Below are positions 1-8,134 of a stretch of DNA of 64,000 nucleotides, in pieces. The position numbers and the translations under genes were made by a program. The DNA is from Rhodobacteraceae bacterium LNNU 3342 (GTDB taxonomy: Bacteria; Pseudomonadota; Alphaproteobacteria; Rhodobacterales; Rhodobacteraceae), in NCBI GenBank assembly GCA_008711135.1, contig VUAW01000008.1, forward strand, positions 1-64,000, given 5' to 3'. Within the stretch, counting starts at the first letter, position 1; every line of letters begins with the position of its first letter. A model generated the notes under the pieces. That model saw only the letters and a list, made by a program, of their open reading frames with translations, had not been told where the DNA came from and ran no database searches.

Positions 1-101
1 AGCGACCTGTACCTGAGGACGGATGATCCCGACATTCTTGGGCTGCACGGTTGAGGTGCAACGGCACGCACCCGCGCCGCAAGCATCCCACGCGTGGGTT
101 C

Positions 102-728
102 CTATCGTTGCTGGAACGCCAGACGAAGCCCTAGGACGCAGTACAGCCCGCCCACGACCCTGCCCTGCCACCGCTGGATCAGCTGGCTTTGGCCAAGCGT
201 GTTGCGGATCGCGCCCGCGCCCACCGCGACGATCATCGTCGCAGCCGTTCCCACAAGCACGAACAGAAGACCAAGAACCAGAAGCTGCAAGGCGACGCTT
301 CCTTGTTCAGGCCTCACGAACTGAGGCAGGAAGGCCAGGAAGAACATCGCCGACTTGGGATTGAGAACCTCGGTCAGGCAGGCCTGCCGGAACGCTTTCC
401 CCGGCGTGATCAAGGGCAGATCGGGCCGATCAAGGCCTGACGTCCGATCAAAGATGCTGCGTAGGCCGATGTAGATCAGGTAGCCCGCGCCCAGAAGCTT
501 GACGACCAGAAACGCATTGGCCGAAGCCATGACCAACGCAGACACGCCCACGACGGCCAGCAAGGTGTGGATCAGATCCCCGAACCCGATCCCCAGGCTG
601 GTTGCGATGCCCGCCCGGATCCCGGACGTGGTCGCGCGCCCCAGCGTCAGCAGCACTGCCGGCCCGGGAAAGAAGACAAACCCCACCAGAACGGCCAGAT
701 AGGTCAGAAGCACGGCTGTCTCAGGCAT
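102..728 (-). CDS. LysE/RhtB-family amino-acid exporter
   Basis: A 208-residue inner-membrane protein of the LysE/RhtB translocator family, which exports amino acids or related small metabolites. The N-terminus (about residues 7-28) is a membrane helix followed by the family-typical PGP motif near residue 22 and a glycine-rich stretch with GIGFGD at about 47-52. Further hydrophobic segments occur near residues 55-85, 125-145 and 150-175, giving the usual five to six helices. Length matches the family (about 205-210). It stands alone on the minus strand. The ATG at 728 is preceded by AAGGTGA. The substrate cannot be told from sequence; family assignment is firm. Confidence 0.88.
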   Translation of the reverse strand: MPETAVLLTYLAVLVGFVFFPGPAVLLTLGRATTSGIRAGIATSLGIGFGDLIHTLLAVVGVSALVMASANAFLVVKLLGAGYLIYIGLRSIFDRTSGLDRPDLPLITPGKAFRQACLTEVLNPKSAMFFLAFLPQFVRPEQGSVALQLLVLGLLFVLVGTAATMIVAVGAGAIRNTLGQSQLIQRWQGRVVGGLYCVLGLRLAFQQR

Positions 729-940
729 GGCGTCACCTTGTTCTTGCGGTTCGGGCGACGGTAGCGGAAAGGCCCGTGGCGCGCAAAGCTGTTGGTGCCG
801 CCTGCGCTTCAGTACGGCCAGCAGACAACGCGCATGTACTTGTGTCTTGGGCTGGCCCGTTACGCCTCGGCAGCGACCGTGATGTGACAGTCATTGACAC
901 ACAGCCTTCTTCAACCGCATCATCAAGACATGGCAGAAAC

Positions 941-998
941 ACCTCCGCGCGTGAGAGACTCGGAGTAGTCTCGCCAGCAATCGTGACCGAGCGGAGGT
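941..998 (+). promoter_or_regulatory. Leader hairpin that can mask the ribosome binding site of the next gene
   Basis: ACCTCCGC at 941-948 is a perfect reverse complement of GCGGAGGT at 991-998. The latter contains the GGAGG Shine-Dalgarno that sits 5 nt before the GTG start at 1003. Inside the loop a second perfect hairpin forms between GAGACT (955-960) and AGTCTC (967-972). In RNA the outer stem would bury the ribosome binding site, as in thermometer-type or ligand-type leaders. What controls it, if anything, is unknown. The complementarity is directly visible; regulation is inferred. Confidence 0.4.
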
Positions 999-1002
999 CG
1001 CC

Positions 1003-1329
1003 GTGATCAAGGAAGCCCGCCTTACGGTCGAGCAGGCGAACCAGTGGTTCGGAGCCTTCAGCGCCAAATGCTCCGCCCGTACCGTACCCGCCGAGGGCGA
1101 AGCCACTGCAGTGGAATCCTTTTCGGTGGTGCCAACTCCTGAAGGGATGATGGTACGGGCAACCCTCCGCAACGGGGAAGCAGCCAACCTTTTCCTCAAC
1201 GCGATCGTTTGCCGGGCCTTGGCACAAGCCGTGAAGATATGCGGGCAAGACGGCGGCTGGATGGATGCCGATGGGGAAATCATCGTGGAAGGTCCCGAGG
1301 GATCGACGCGCTGGTATCTGAAGGAATAG
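1003..1329 (+). CDS. Uncharacterised 108-residue protein
   Basis: I do not recognise a family. The frame starts at GTG (1003) with GGAGG at 993-997, which is a well-spaced ribosome binding site and the main support for the gene. The product is soluble, with no signal peptide or membrane helix. It begins with a short helix-like segment containing QANQWF and has two cysteines near residues 23 and 65. The C-terminal third looks like alternating strands ending in STRWYLKE. It lies between a LysE exporter on the other strand and tRNA-Pro, with no operon partner. It could be a small orphan family of Rhodobacterales or a remnant of accessory DNA next to the tRNA. Confidence 0.6.
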   Translation: MIKEARLTVEQANQWFGAFSAKCSARTVPAEGEATAVESFSVVPTPEGMMVRATLRNGEAANLFLNAIVCRALAQAVKICGQDGGWMDADGEIIVEGPEGSTRWYLKE

Positions 1330-1720
1330 CGATCAGACCCTCCGGGACGTTATGAGCATCTCAGTTGCTTCCGCTACTATCTTCAACCGTCAACACGCTA
1401 TCGGCGGCGAAGGGAGCGATAATGTGGCAGGGCACGAACGGATTTTATAAGCCCCAAGGTAACTACGCGATTCTCGCTGGCCAGATCCGAACCTGCCACC
1501 AACGAATCATGCAGAGGTTCGGGCGCCGGAGGAGATCCATGGCCTCAGCGTTCCGAATCACACGAATCGAACCTGCACCGCTGCGCACAAGTTCCCTCAA
1601 GTAACACGAGGCAGGTCTCCAACCGCCACTTACAGCTGAGTTGGGGCGTGTCCGCGTAAGCCACCGACATCGTATGATCCCAATGGTCATGAAATGGGGA
1701 ACTAGAAGACATCTGAGTGG
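1330..1720. other. 391-bp gap without a convincing gene
   Basis: No frame here has both a ribosome binding site and recognisable protein features. The stretch lies beyond the 3' end of tRNA-Pro (minus strand), a common place for integrated or decayed DNA. A run near 1555-1575 read on the minus strand contains a T-loop-like GGTTCGATTC, but its flanks do not pair as a tRNA arm. I see no terminal repeats or integrase remnants that I can name. Confidence 0.5.
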
Positions 1721-1797
1721 TGGTCGGGGCGGCGAGATTCGAACTCACGACCTACGGTACCCAAAACCGTCGCGCTACCAGACTGCGCTACGCCCCG
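1721..1797 (-). tRNA. tRNA-Pro (anticodon TGG)
   Basis: On the minus strand a 77-nt cloverleaf with encoded CCA (1721-1723). The acceptor stem CGGGGCG pairs with CGCCCCG, the D arm has the GTAGCGCAG...GGTAGCGC pattern, the anticodon loop is TTTTGGGTA with TGG anticodon, and the T loop is GTTCGAATC. All arms pair. It reads proline codons CCA and, by wobble, others. It stands alone. Confidence 0.95.
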
Positions 1798-1844
1798 ACT
1801 GGGCTCCTCTTATCCGGGTTAGAGGCAACTGAAAAGCCCCCAGA

Positions 1845-2309
1845 TCACTCACAGGGCCAAACAGCCAACGATTGATCCAGGCGGGGATGGCGAAGTTCCG
1901 ATCCCGGTGCGATGCCAAAGCGCTCGGTGACGCCGCCGTTCACCTCCAGCACCATAAGCACCCCGTCGCCGCCGTCGATAGGGGTTTCATCATGCGGGAT
2001 GGCATTGGTATGCACGTGCGTCACCTGCCCACGTTCATCCACAAAGATCATGTCCAGCGGAATAAGTGTGTTGCGCATCCAGAAGGCGGCGCGGCGGGGG
2101 CTTTCGTAGATGAACAGCATGCCTGCCTGCTGCGGCAATTCCTCGCGGAACATCAGGCCACGGGCGCGGGTCTCATCGGTATCCACAACCTCGACCCGGA
2201 ACTGGGCCTGCCCCCAAGGACCACGCAGATCAACGCGGTCGTCACGGCAGGCGGCTTCGGCGGCAGGCCCCGCCAGCACGAGCGCAAGGGCTGCGGCCAG
2301 CAACCTCAT
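1845..2309 (-). CDS. DUF192 exported protein
   Basis: A 154-residue protein with a clear signal peptide (hydrophobic residues 3-17, cleavage likely after AEA at about 19). It is followed by a single DUF192 domain: the family landmarks RARGLMFREEL near residue 49 and FWMRNTLIPLDMIFVD near residue 76 are present, as is the VLEVNGG motif near 120. The biochemical role of DUF192 proteins is unknown. The start codon overlaps the stop of the upstream double cold-shock gene by 4 nt (ATGA), so the two are translationally coupled. Confidence 0.9.
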   Translation of the reverse strand: MRLLAAALALVLAGPAAEAACRDDRVDLRGPWGQAQFRVEVVDTDETRARGLMFREELPQQAGMLFIYESPRRAAFWMRNTLIPLDMIFVDERGQVTHVHTNAIPHDETPIDGGDGVLMVLEVNGGVTERFGIAPGSELRHPRLDQSLAVWPCE

Positions 2310-2845
2310 CTATCTGCACTCCGCAAAGCGGCTTCCCAGGCCAGAACTTCGATCGCCATGCGTCCCCGCTTGCCCTGGATGATGCGAAGGCAGACCGCCT
2401 CTCCAGGCGGGAGATCGGCAAAGCCAGAACGGCGCAACACTTCGGAATGAACAAAGACGTCCTCAGGCCTGCCAAAGCAGTTGGCAAATCCGAAGCCCTT
2501 AGCCTTGTCGTACCACTTGACCCGCGCGGGTTCGAGCGGCAGCGCCGCGATCTCCTCAGGGGAAAGGCCGATCTGCTCTTCGGCCAGCGCCGGTGTCGGC
2601 GGCGCATCGGGCGGGGAAATCGACAGGACCTCGACGGCCTGAACGCCCCGCTGCGTCGCCTGGATCATGACCTCCAGGCGCGAGCCGTCGGCGACCGAGC
2701 TTTGCCCGTAATTTCGCAGTACATTCGCATGCAAAAGAACATCAGCCCCCCCCTCGTCCGAGAGGATGAAACCAAATCCCTTTGCGGGATCAAACCACTT
2801 CACGCGCCCGGTGATCTTCTGAAGGGCGTTTACGTCGTCGGTCAT
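2306..2845 (-). CDS. Tandem cold-shock-domain protein
   Basis: A 179-residue protein with two cold-shock domains. The first, about residues 10-75, begins GRVKWFDPAKGFGFI; the second, about 107-172, begins ARVKWYDKAKGFGFA. Both keep the RNP1-type KGFGF motif; the RNP2 positions read VLLHA and VFVHS. The domains are joined by an acidic, proline-rich linker (about 76-105). Such proteins bind single-stranded nucleic acid and act as RNA chaperones. Typical Csp proteins have one domain of about 70 residues, so this is the double type frequent in alphaproteobacteria. It is first gene of a two-gene unit with the DUF192 gene. Confidence 0.92.
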   Translation of the reverse strand: MTDDVNALQKITGRVKWFDPAKGFGFILSDEGGADVLLHANVLRNYGQSSVADGSRLEVMIQATQRGVQAVEVLSISPPDAPPTPALAEEQIGLSPEEIAALPLEPARVKWYDKAKGFGFANCFGRPEDVFVHSEVLRRSGFADLPPGEAVCLRIIQGKRGRMAIEVLAWEAALRSADR

Positions 2846-2971
2846 GCCATCTGCTTCTTATGTTATTAGGCTGTCAGTTCGCGCAACTTCTGGTTACTCC
2901 ATCCCCTACCGCAAGGACGAAGCAAGTCCGCTAGGCTTCGTTAATGGCAGTGAAATATTTATGCGCAATAA

Positions 2972-3577
2972 TCAAGGAAAGAGTCTCTGAACGTACCATT
3001 CCACGTCAGGACTGCGTCTTTCCCAACGAAACCTGTCATGCAACCGGAAGGCGCCGTCGGCCCAGAACTCGATCTCCAGCGGGCGGATCCTGATTCCTCC
3101 CCAGAAGGGGGGTCGAGGCGGATTTGCGCCGAATTCCGCGGTTCGTTTCGCAACTTCGGTCATCAGGGACATTCGGCTGTCCAACGGCTCTGACTGCCGC
3201 GAGGCCCAAGCGCCCAGTCTACTTTTAAGCGAACGAGAGGCATAATAGGCATCAGCCGCCGCCCCGTCTTCGCGTTCAGTCAGGCCCCGCACGCGGATCT
3301 GGCGGCGCAGCGATTTCCAGTGCAACACAAACGCCGCCTTGCCGCTCTGCTCGATTTCGGCTCCCTTGCGGCTCCCGTAATTGGTGTAAAAGACGAACCC
3401 CTCCGGCTCGATTTCCTTCAGCAGCACCATGCGCACATTGGGCAGCCCGTCGGCATCCACCGTGGCCAAGGCTATGGCAGTGGGATCGTTAGGTTCGCTT
3501 CGCTCAGCCTCGGCCAACCAGTTGCGCGCGATCTGGAACGGGTCATCTCCGGCGAATATGCCGCTACGGTCGGACAT
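2972..3577 (-). CDS. pdxH: Pyridoxamine 5'-phosphate oxidase
   Basis: A 201-residue FMN enzyme oxidising pyridoxine/pyridoxamine 5'-phosphate to pyridoxal 5'-phosphate with oxygen, the last step of vitamin B6 synthesis and salvage. The FMN-binding split barrel shows the family motifs VRMVLLKE near residue 48 and [10 protein letters not shown] near residue 62. The C-terminus carries the PdxH dimerisation/active-site signature ([28 protein letters not shown]). Length is close to the usual 200-230. It faces fabI divergently; the 126-bp gap between the two starts must hold both promoters. Confidence 0.95.
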   Translation of the reverse strand: MSDRSGIFAGDDPFQIARNWLAEAERSEPNDPTAIALATVDADGLPNVRMVLLKEIEPEGFVFYTNYGSRKGAEIEQSGKAAFVLHWKSLRRQIRVRGLTEREDGAAADAYYASRSLKSRLGAWASRQSEPLDSRMSLMTEVAKRTAEFGANPPRPPFWGGIRIRPLEIEFWADGAFRLHDRFRWERRSPDVEWYVQRLFP

Positions 3578-3703
3578 GTGGCCCCTCGGTCATCTGCAAA
3601 CGGGCGCACCCTAACGCTCCGGACAGGAAAGTCGAGCCACACTTGATGCGGGTGATGCTTTGGCCTAATGGTCGCTGCCAACGCGGACGGCAAGGAGCAG
3701 CGC

Positions 3704-4522
3704 ATGTCACAAGGGTTGATGCAAGGCAAACGCGGCCTGATCATGGGGCTTGCGAACGACAAGTCCATCGCTTGGGGCATTGCCAAGGCGCTCGCCGACC
3801 AAGGGGCGGAACTTGCCTTTTCGTATCAGGGAGAGGCCCTGCTGAAACGCGTGCAGCCGCTCGCCGCATCGATCGGCGCAACCGAGATGATCGAATGCGA
3901 TGTCGCGAACGAAGGTTCGCTCGACGCGCTCTTCGACCGGCTGGCCGAGGTCTGGGGCAAGCTCGACTTCGTGGTCCACGCCATCGGTTTTTCGGACAAG
4001 AACGAATTGCGCGGCCGCTACGTCGATACCACGCCGGGCAATTTCCGTATGACGATGGACATCTCGGTCTATTCCTTCACCGCAGTGGTGCAGCGCGCAA
4101 GCAGGTTGATGACCGAAGGCGGGTCGTGCCTCACGCTCACCTATTACGGCGCGGAAAAGGTCATGCCGCATTACAACGTGATGGGCGTGGCCAAGGCCGC
4201 GCTCGAGGCGTCGGTGATGTATCTGGCCGAGGATCTGGGCAAGGACGGCATCCGCGTCAACGCGATCAGCGCCGGCCCGATCAAGACCCTCGCCGCCAGC
4301 GGCATCGGCGACTTCCGCTACATCATGAAGTGGAACGAGTTGAACTCGCCTTTGCGCCGCAACGTCACGCAGGAAGAGGTCGGGAAGTCTGCGCTCTACC
4401 TGCTGTCCGACCTCGGCTCTGGCACCACGGGCGAGGTGCTGCATGTCGATGCAGGCTACCACGTCGTCGGCATGAAGGCCGTGGACGCCCCTGACATCGA
4501 CGCCACCAAGAAAGAGGGCTGA
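3704..4522 (+). CDS. fabI: Enoyl-[acyl-carrier-protein] reductase (NADH)
   Basis: Reduces trans-2-enoyl-ACP in the last step of each fatty-acid elongation round. It is a short-chain dehydrogenase fold of 272 residues: the FabI-type cofactor motif GLANDKSIAWGIA spans residues 15-27, and the catalytic Tyr157 and Lys164 form the Y-x6-K arrangement specific to enoyl-ACP reductases. The ATG at 3704 is chosen because AAGGAG ends a few bases before it; the in-frame ATG at 3668 lacks a ribosome binding site and would add 12 unconserved residues. Next gene starts 3 nt after its stop. The FabI type is the target of triclosan and isoniazid-like inhibitors. Confidence 0.95.
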   Translation: MSQGLMQGKRGLIMGLANDKSIAWGIAKALADQGAELAFSYQGEALLKRVQPLAASIGATEMIECDVANEGSLDALFDRLAEVWGKLDFVVHAIGFSDKNELRGRYVDTTPGNFRMTMDISVYSFTAVVQRASRLMTEGGSCLTLTYYGAEKVMPHYNVMGVAKAALEASVMYLAEDLGKDGIRVNAISAGPIKTLAASGIGDFRYIMKWNELNSPLRRNVTQEEVGKSALYLLSDLGSGTTGEVLHVDAGYHVVGMKAVDAPDIDATKKEG

Positions 4523-4525
4523 ACC

Positions 4526-5029
4526 ATGGCTGATCGTCTGCCGCATGAAAAAGGCTTCCACGTCAGCTGGGACCAGATCCACCGCGATGCGCGCGCGTTG
4601 GCTTGGCGGCTGGACGGGCTTGGGCCGGACGATGGCGCTTGGCGTGCGGTTGTCGCAATTACCCGCGGCGGCATGGCCCCCGCGATGATCGTCAGCCGCG
4701 AACTCGACATCCGCACCGTCGATACGATCAGCGTCAAGTCCTACAACAAGCAGGAACAGTCGGAACCTACAGTAATCAAGGCCCCGCAGGCTGAAATCAT
4801 GGGTGATGGTACCGGCATCTTGATCGTAGATGACCTCGTGGACACGGGCAAGACGCTGGAACTGGTGCGCAGGCTTTATCCCAAGGCGCATTTCGCCACC
4901 GTCTATGCCAAGCCCAGCGGCAAGCCGATGGTGGACACCTACGTGACCGAGGTCAGCCAGGACACCTGGATCTTCTTCCCTTGGGACATGGCGCTGCAAT
5001 ACGTCGAACCCTATCGCGGCAAGGACTAG
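4526..5029 (+). CDS. gpt: Xanthine (xanthine-guanine) phosphoribosyltransferase
   Basis: Transfers the phosphoribosyl group of PRPP to xanthine and guanine in purine salvage. The 167-residue protein has the type I phosphoribosyltransferase PRPP loop [13 protein letters not shown] near residues 96-108, an ITRGGMAPA segment near 47-55, and ends with the WIFFPWDM motif typical of the Gpt branch. Length fits (about 150-170). It begins 3 nt after fabI with AGAGGG upstream and ends 1 nt before the aminotransferase start, indicating one transcript. Confidence 0.92.
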   Translation: MADRLPHEKGFHVSWDQIHRDARALAWRLDGLGPDDGAWRAVVAITRGGMAPAMIVSRELDIRTVDTISVKSYNKQEQSEPTVIKAPQAEIMGDGTGILIVDDLVDTGKTLELVRRLYPKAHFATVYAKPSGKPMVDTYVTEVSQDTWIFFPWDMALQYVEPYRGKD

Positions 5030-5030
5030 G

Positions 5031-6206
5031 ATGAGCCTGCCTCTCAACCCCAACATGGCCCGCACCTTCCTGCCCCCGGTGATGGAGGCGCGGCGCTGGC
5101 TCGGAGAGGCTCGCTTTACCCCCGAACGTCCCCTGATCAACGTCAGTCAGGCCGCCCCGGTTGATCCGCCGCCCCTGCCCCTGCGGCAGGCCTTGGCTGA
5201 GGCCGCGCTGAACGACCCAGAGGCGCATCTTTACGGTCCCGTGCTCGGCCTGCCTGACCTGAGAGAGGAAATCGCCACGCAGTGGTCCGCAGCCTATGGC
5301 GCGGAGATTGCGCCGGCGCAGGTGGCGATCACTTCCGGCTGCAACCAGGCCTTCGTGGCGATCATGGCGACACTCGCCGCGGCCGGGGATGAGGTCATCC
5401 TGCCTTCGCCGTGGTACTTCAATCACAAGATGTGGCTGGACATGCAGGGCGTGGCGGCAGTGCCGCTGCCGACGGGGCCCGACCTGCTGCCTGATCCGGA
5501 CCGTGCCGCTGCTCTCATCACCCCGCGCACCAAGGCGATCGTGCTGGTCAGCCCTAACAATCCGGGCGGGGTGGAATATCCTGCCACGCTGCTCCGGGCC
5601 TTCTTCGCTCTGGCGCAGGCACGCGGGATCGCGTTGATCCTCGACGAAACCTACCGTGACTTCGACAGCCGGAGCGGCGCTCCGCATGATCTTTTCGCGG
5701 ATGCGGGTTGGGCGGGGACGCTGGTGCACCTCTATTCCTTCTCCAAGGCATATCGGCTGACGGGGCACAGGGTCGGCGCCGTCGTCGCACATGCCGCGCA
5801 ACTGGCCGAGGTGGAAAAGTTCCTCGACACCGTCGCGATATGCCCGAACCAACTGGGCCAGCGCGGCGCGCTCTGGGGGATGCGAAACCTTGGGCAATGG
5901 GTCGCATCCGAGCGGGCGGAAATCCTCGATCGCCGCGCTGCGATCACCGAAGGCTTCCCCCGGCTGGACGGGTGGAAGCTGCTGGGATGCGGCGCCTATT
6001 TCGCCTATGTCGAACATCCCTTCGCGGAAAGTTCCGTCGTTCTGGCGCGGCGGATGGTGCATGAGGCGGCGGTGCTGATGCTCCCGGGCACCATGTTTAC
6101 ACCTGAAGGCGACGCTGCCGGACAGCGCCAGCTTCGCATTGCCTTTGCCAATATCGATCGCGGCGGGATCGTCCAGTTGTTCGACCGGCTGGCGACCCTC
6201 GCCTGA
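5031..6206 (+). CDS. Class I/II PLP-dependent aminotransferase
   Basis: A 391-residue fold-type I aminotransferase. Visible landmarks are SGCNQAFVAIMA (about 103-114), the PNNPGG motif (about 174-179), the conserved Asp/Tyr in LDETYRDF (about 204-211), and the PLP-Schiff-base lysine in SFSKAYRLTGHRVG (near residue 240). The amino donor/acceptor pair is not evident from sequence; members of this subgroup act on methionine, aspartate or aromatic amino acids. The start is 1 nt after the gpt stop, so translation is probably coupled. Function in the fabI-gpt group is unclear. Confidence 0.88.
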   Translation: MSLPLNPNMARTFLPPVMEARRWLGEARFTPERPLINVSQAAPVDPPPLPLRQALAEAALNDPEAHLYGPVLGLPDLREEIATQWSAAYGAEIAPAQVAITSGCNQAFVAIMATLAAAGDEVILPSPWYFNHKMWLDMQGVAAVPLPTGPDLLPDPDRAAALITPRTKAIVLVSPNNPGGVEYPATLLRAFFALAQARGIALILDETYRDFDSRSGAPHDLFADAGWAGTLVHLYSFSKAYRLTGHRVGAVVAHAAQLAEVEKFLDTVAICPNQLGQRGALWGMRNLGQWVASERAEILDRRAAITEGFPRLDGWKLLGCGAYFAYVEHPFAESSVVLARRMVHEAAVLMLPGTMFTPEGDAAGQRQLRIAFANIDRGGIVQLFDRLATLA

Positions 6207-6285
6207 CAGCAGGAACGGCTTGCCCCCCTGCCCGCTTGCTTTTACACATCAGCGACATTTCTAAGCGAGGGAAGGTTCGGCCGTC

Positions 6286-8133
6286 ATGATCAAGGGTGCC
6301 AAGGGCAAGGGCGCGAACATCGTCGTATGGGTCATCCTTGCGCTGCTGATCGTCGGGCTCGCGGGTTTCGGAACCGGTGGCTTCACCGGGCAGACGCGCA
6401 GCATCGGCTCGGTTGGCGACCGGGAAATCAGCGTGAACGAATATGCACGCGCCCTCCAGCAGGAAATTCGCAGCTTTGAGTCCCAGATCGGCCAGAGCGT
6501 GAGCCTCGATCAGGCCACCGCCATGGGCATCGACCAGGCTGTGCGGCAGCGCCTGGTGACGGTCGCCGCGCTGGACAACGAGGCAGAGCGGATGGGCCTT
6601 TCCGTAGGTGACACCGCCGTCCGGGATGAGCTTCTGGCCATTCCGAACTTCCGCGGCCTCGACGGCAACTTTGACCGGCAGGCCTATGCCTTTTCCCTCC
6701 AGCAGATGGGCATGTCCGAAGCCGAGTTCGAGGAACAGATCCGCCGCGACGTGACGCGCAGCCTGCTGCAAGAAGCCGTGACCGGATCGGTCAGCGCGCC
6801 AGAGATCTACGTCACGCGGCTGACCGACTACATCACCGAACGCCGCGCCCTTCTGCATGTGCGTCTTGGCCCGAACGACCTTGAAACTCCGCTGCCGCAG
6901 CCCGATGAAGAAGCCCTCGCCACGTGGTACGAAGCGAACGCCAGCCAGTTCACCATTCCGGAAACCCGCACCGTCAGCTATGCTTGGCTTACGCCCGACA
7001 TGCTGCTGGACACCGTCGAGGTCGACGAGGCCGCCATGCGTGCCGCCTATGAGGAACGCCTCAGCGAGTTCGTGCAGCCGGAGCGCCGACTGGTCGAACG
7101 GCTGGTCTTTGGCACACCAGAAGAGGCCGCCGCCGCCATGGCCCGGATCGAGGCCGGCGAAGCCGATTTCGACACAATCGTTGCTGAACGCGGGCTGGAC
7201 CTGATGGACATCGACATGGGCGACGTGACCGAAGGCCAGTTGGGTGAGGCAGGGCCGCAGGTCTTTGCCCTCGCCGAGCCGGGCGTCACCGGCCCCCTGC
7301 CCAGCGAATTCGGCCCCGCAATCTATCGCGTGAACGGCATCCTGACGGCGCAGAACATCACCTTCGAGGAGGCGCGCGAGGCGCTGCATGACGATCTGGC
7401 GCTTGAAGTGGCCCGGAACGAGATCACCGCGCTGGTCGAACAGGTCGACGAGTTGATGGACGGCGGCGCCACGATCGAGGATCTGGCCAGCGAAACCGCG
7501 CTGGAGCCGGGCCAGATGACCTGGCCGGGGACCGAAACCGAGATCGCCGGCTATCCTGCCGTGCGGGACGCCTTGGCTGAAATGCAGCCCGGTGACTTCC
7601 CCGAGGTGATCCTGCTGGAAGATGGTGGCGTCGCCGCACTCCGCGTCGATGCGGTCACCCCGGCCACCGTGCGCCCGCTGGACGAGGTCCGGGACGAAGT
7701 GCTTGCCGGCTGGCAGCGCGAGGAAAGCCTGCGCCTGCTGGTTGATCAGGCCGAGGCCATGCGCGAAGCCATCGATGGCGGCGCGACCGTGCAGTCCTTC
7801 GGCTTTCCGGTGCAGGTCGTTGAGGCCGCAAGCCGCGACACGGCGATCGAGAACCTGCCCCAGTCCCTGATGCCAGAGATCTTTGCGATGGAGCCAGGTG
7901 AAACGCGAGTCCTGCGCAGCCCGGACGCCGTGCATCTGGTCCGGCTGGAACGCATCCATCAGGCCACTCTCCCGGAATCCGAGGCCGACGCGCTGAACCG
8001 CGCCGTCGTGGCCGAGCTTTCGCAGGGCATGGCGCGCGACATCTTCGATCTTTTCGCAGGTGCGCTTATCTCCGAGGCGGGGATCCGCATCAACGACACG
8101 GCCGTCAACGCGGTCCACGCGCAGTTCCGGTAA
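6286..8133 (+). CDS. ppiD: Membrane-anchored SurA/PpiD-type peptidyl-prolyl isomerase
   Basis: A 615-residue periplasmic foldase anchored by one N-terminal helix (about residues 9-30), with the cytoplasmic end basic (KGAKGKGAN). Residues about 36-165 form a SurA-type N-terminal chaperone domain. A parvulin-like domain lies around 263-355 and is divergent, lacking an obvious full set of catalytic residues. The C-terminal 250 residues are helical and rich in acidic residues. Such proteins assist folding of outer-membrane and secreted proteins at the Sec translocon. Its stop (8131-8133) is directly followed by trpE, so the two are probably cotranscribed despite unrelated roles. Confidence 0.85.
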   Translation: MIKGAKGKGANIVVWVILALLIVGLAGFGTGGFTGQTRSIGSVGDREISVNEYARALQQEIRSFESQIGQSVSLDQATAMGIDQAVRQRLVTVAALDNEAERMGLSVGDTAVRDELLAIPNFRGLDGNFDRQAYAFSLQQMGMSEAEFEEQIRRDVTRSLLQEAVTGSVSAPEIYVTRLTDYITERRALLHVRLGPNDLETPLPQPDEEALATWYEANASQFTIPETRTVSYAWLTPDMLLDTVEVDEAAMRAAYEERLSEFVQPERRLVERLVFGTPEEAAAAMARIEAGEADFDTIVAERGLDLMDIDMGDVTEGQLGEAGPQVFALAEPGVTGPLPSEFGPAIYRVNGILTAQNITFEEAREALHDDLALEVARNEITALVEQVDELMDGGATIEDLASETALEPGQMTWPGTETEIAGYPAVRDALAEMQPGDFPEVILLEDGGVAALRVDAVTPATVRPLDEVRDEVLAGWQREESLRLLVDQAEAMREAIDGGATVQSFGFPVQVVEAASRDTAIENLPQSLMPEIFAMEPGETRVLRSPDAVHLVRLERIHQATLPESEADALNRAVVAELSQGMARDIFDLFAGALISEAGIRINDTAVNAVHAQFR

Positions 8134-8134
8134 A

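Noticed and set aside
1545-1580. T-loop-like GGTTCGATTC on the minus strand suggesting a tRNA fragment
   Set aside because: The bases on either side of the loop do not pair into a T arm and no acceptor or anticodon arm is present.
3707-5140. Long open frame on the minus strand across fabI-gpt
   Set aside because: It is antisense to genes with clear catalytic motifs, has low-complexity composition rich in Arg/His/Val, and no ribosome binding site; high GC at third positions creates such frames.
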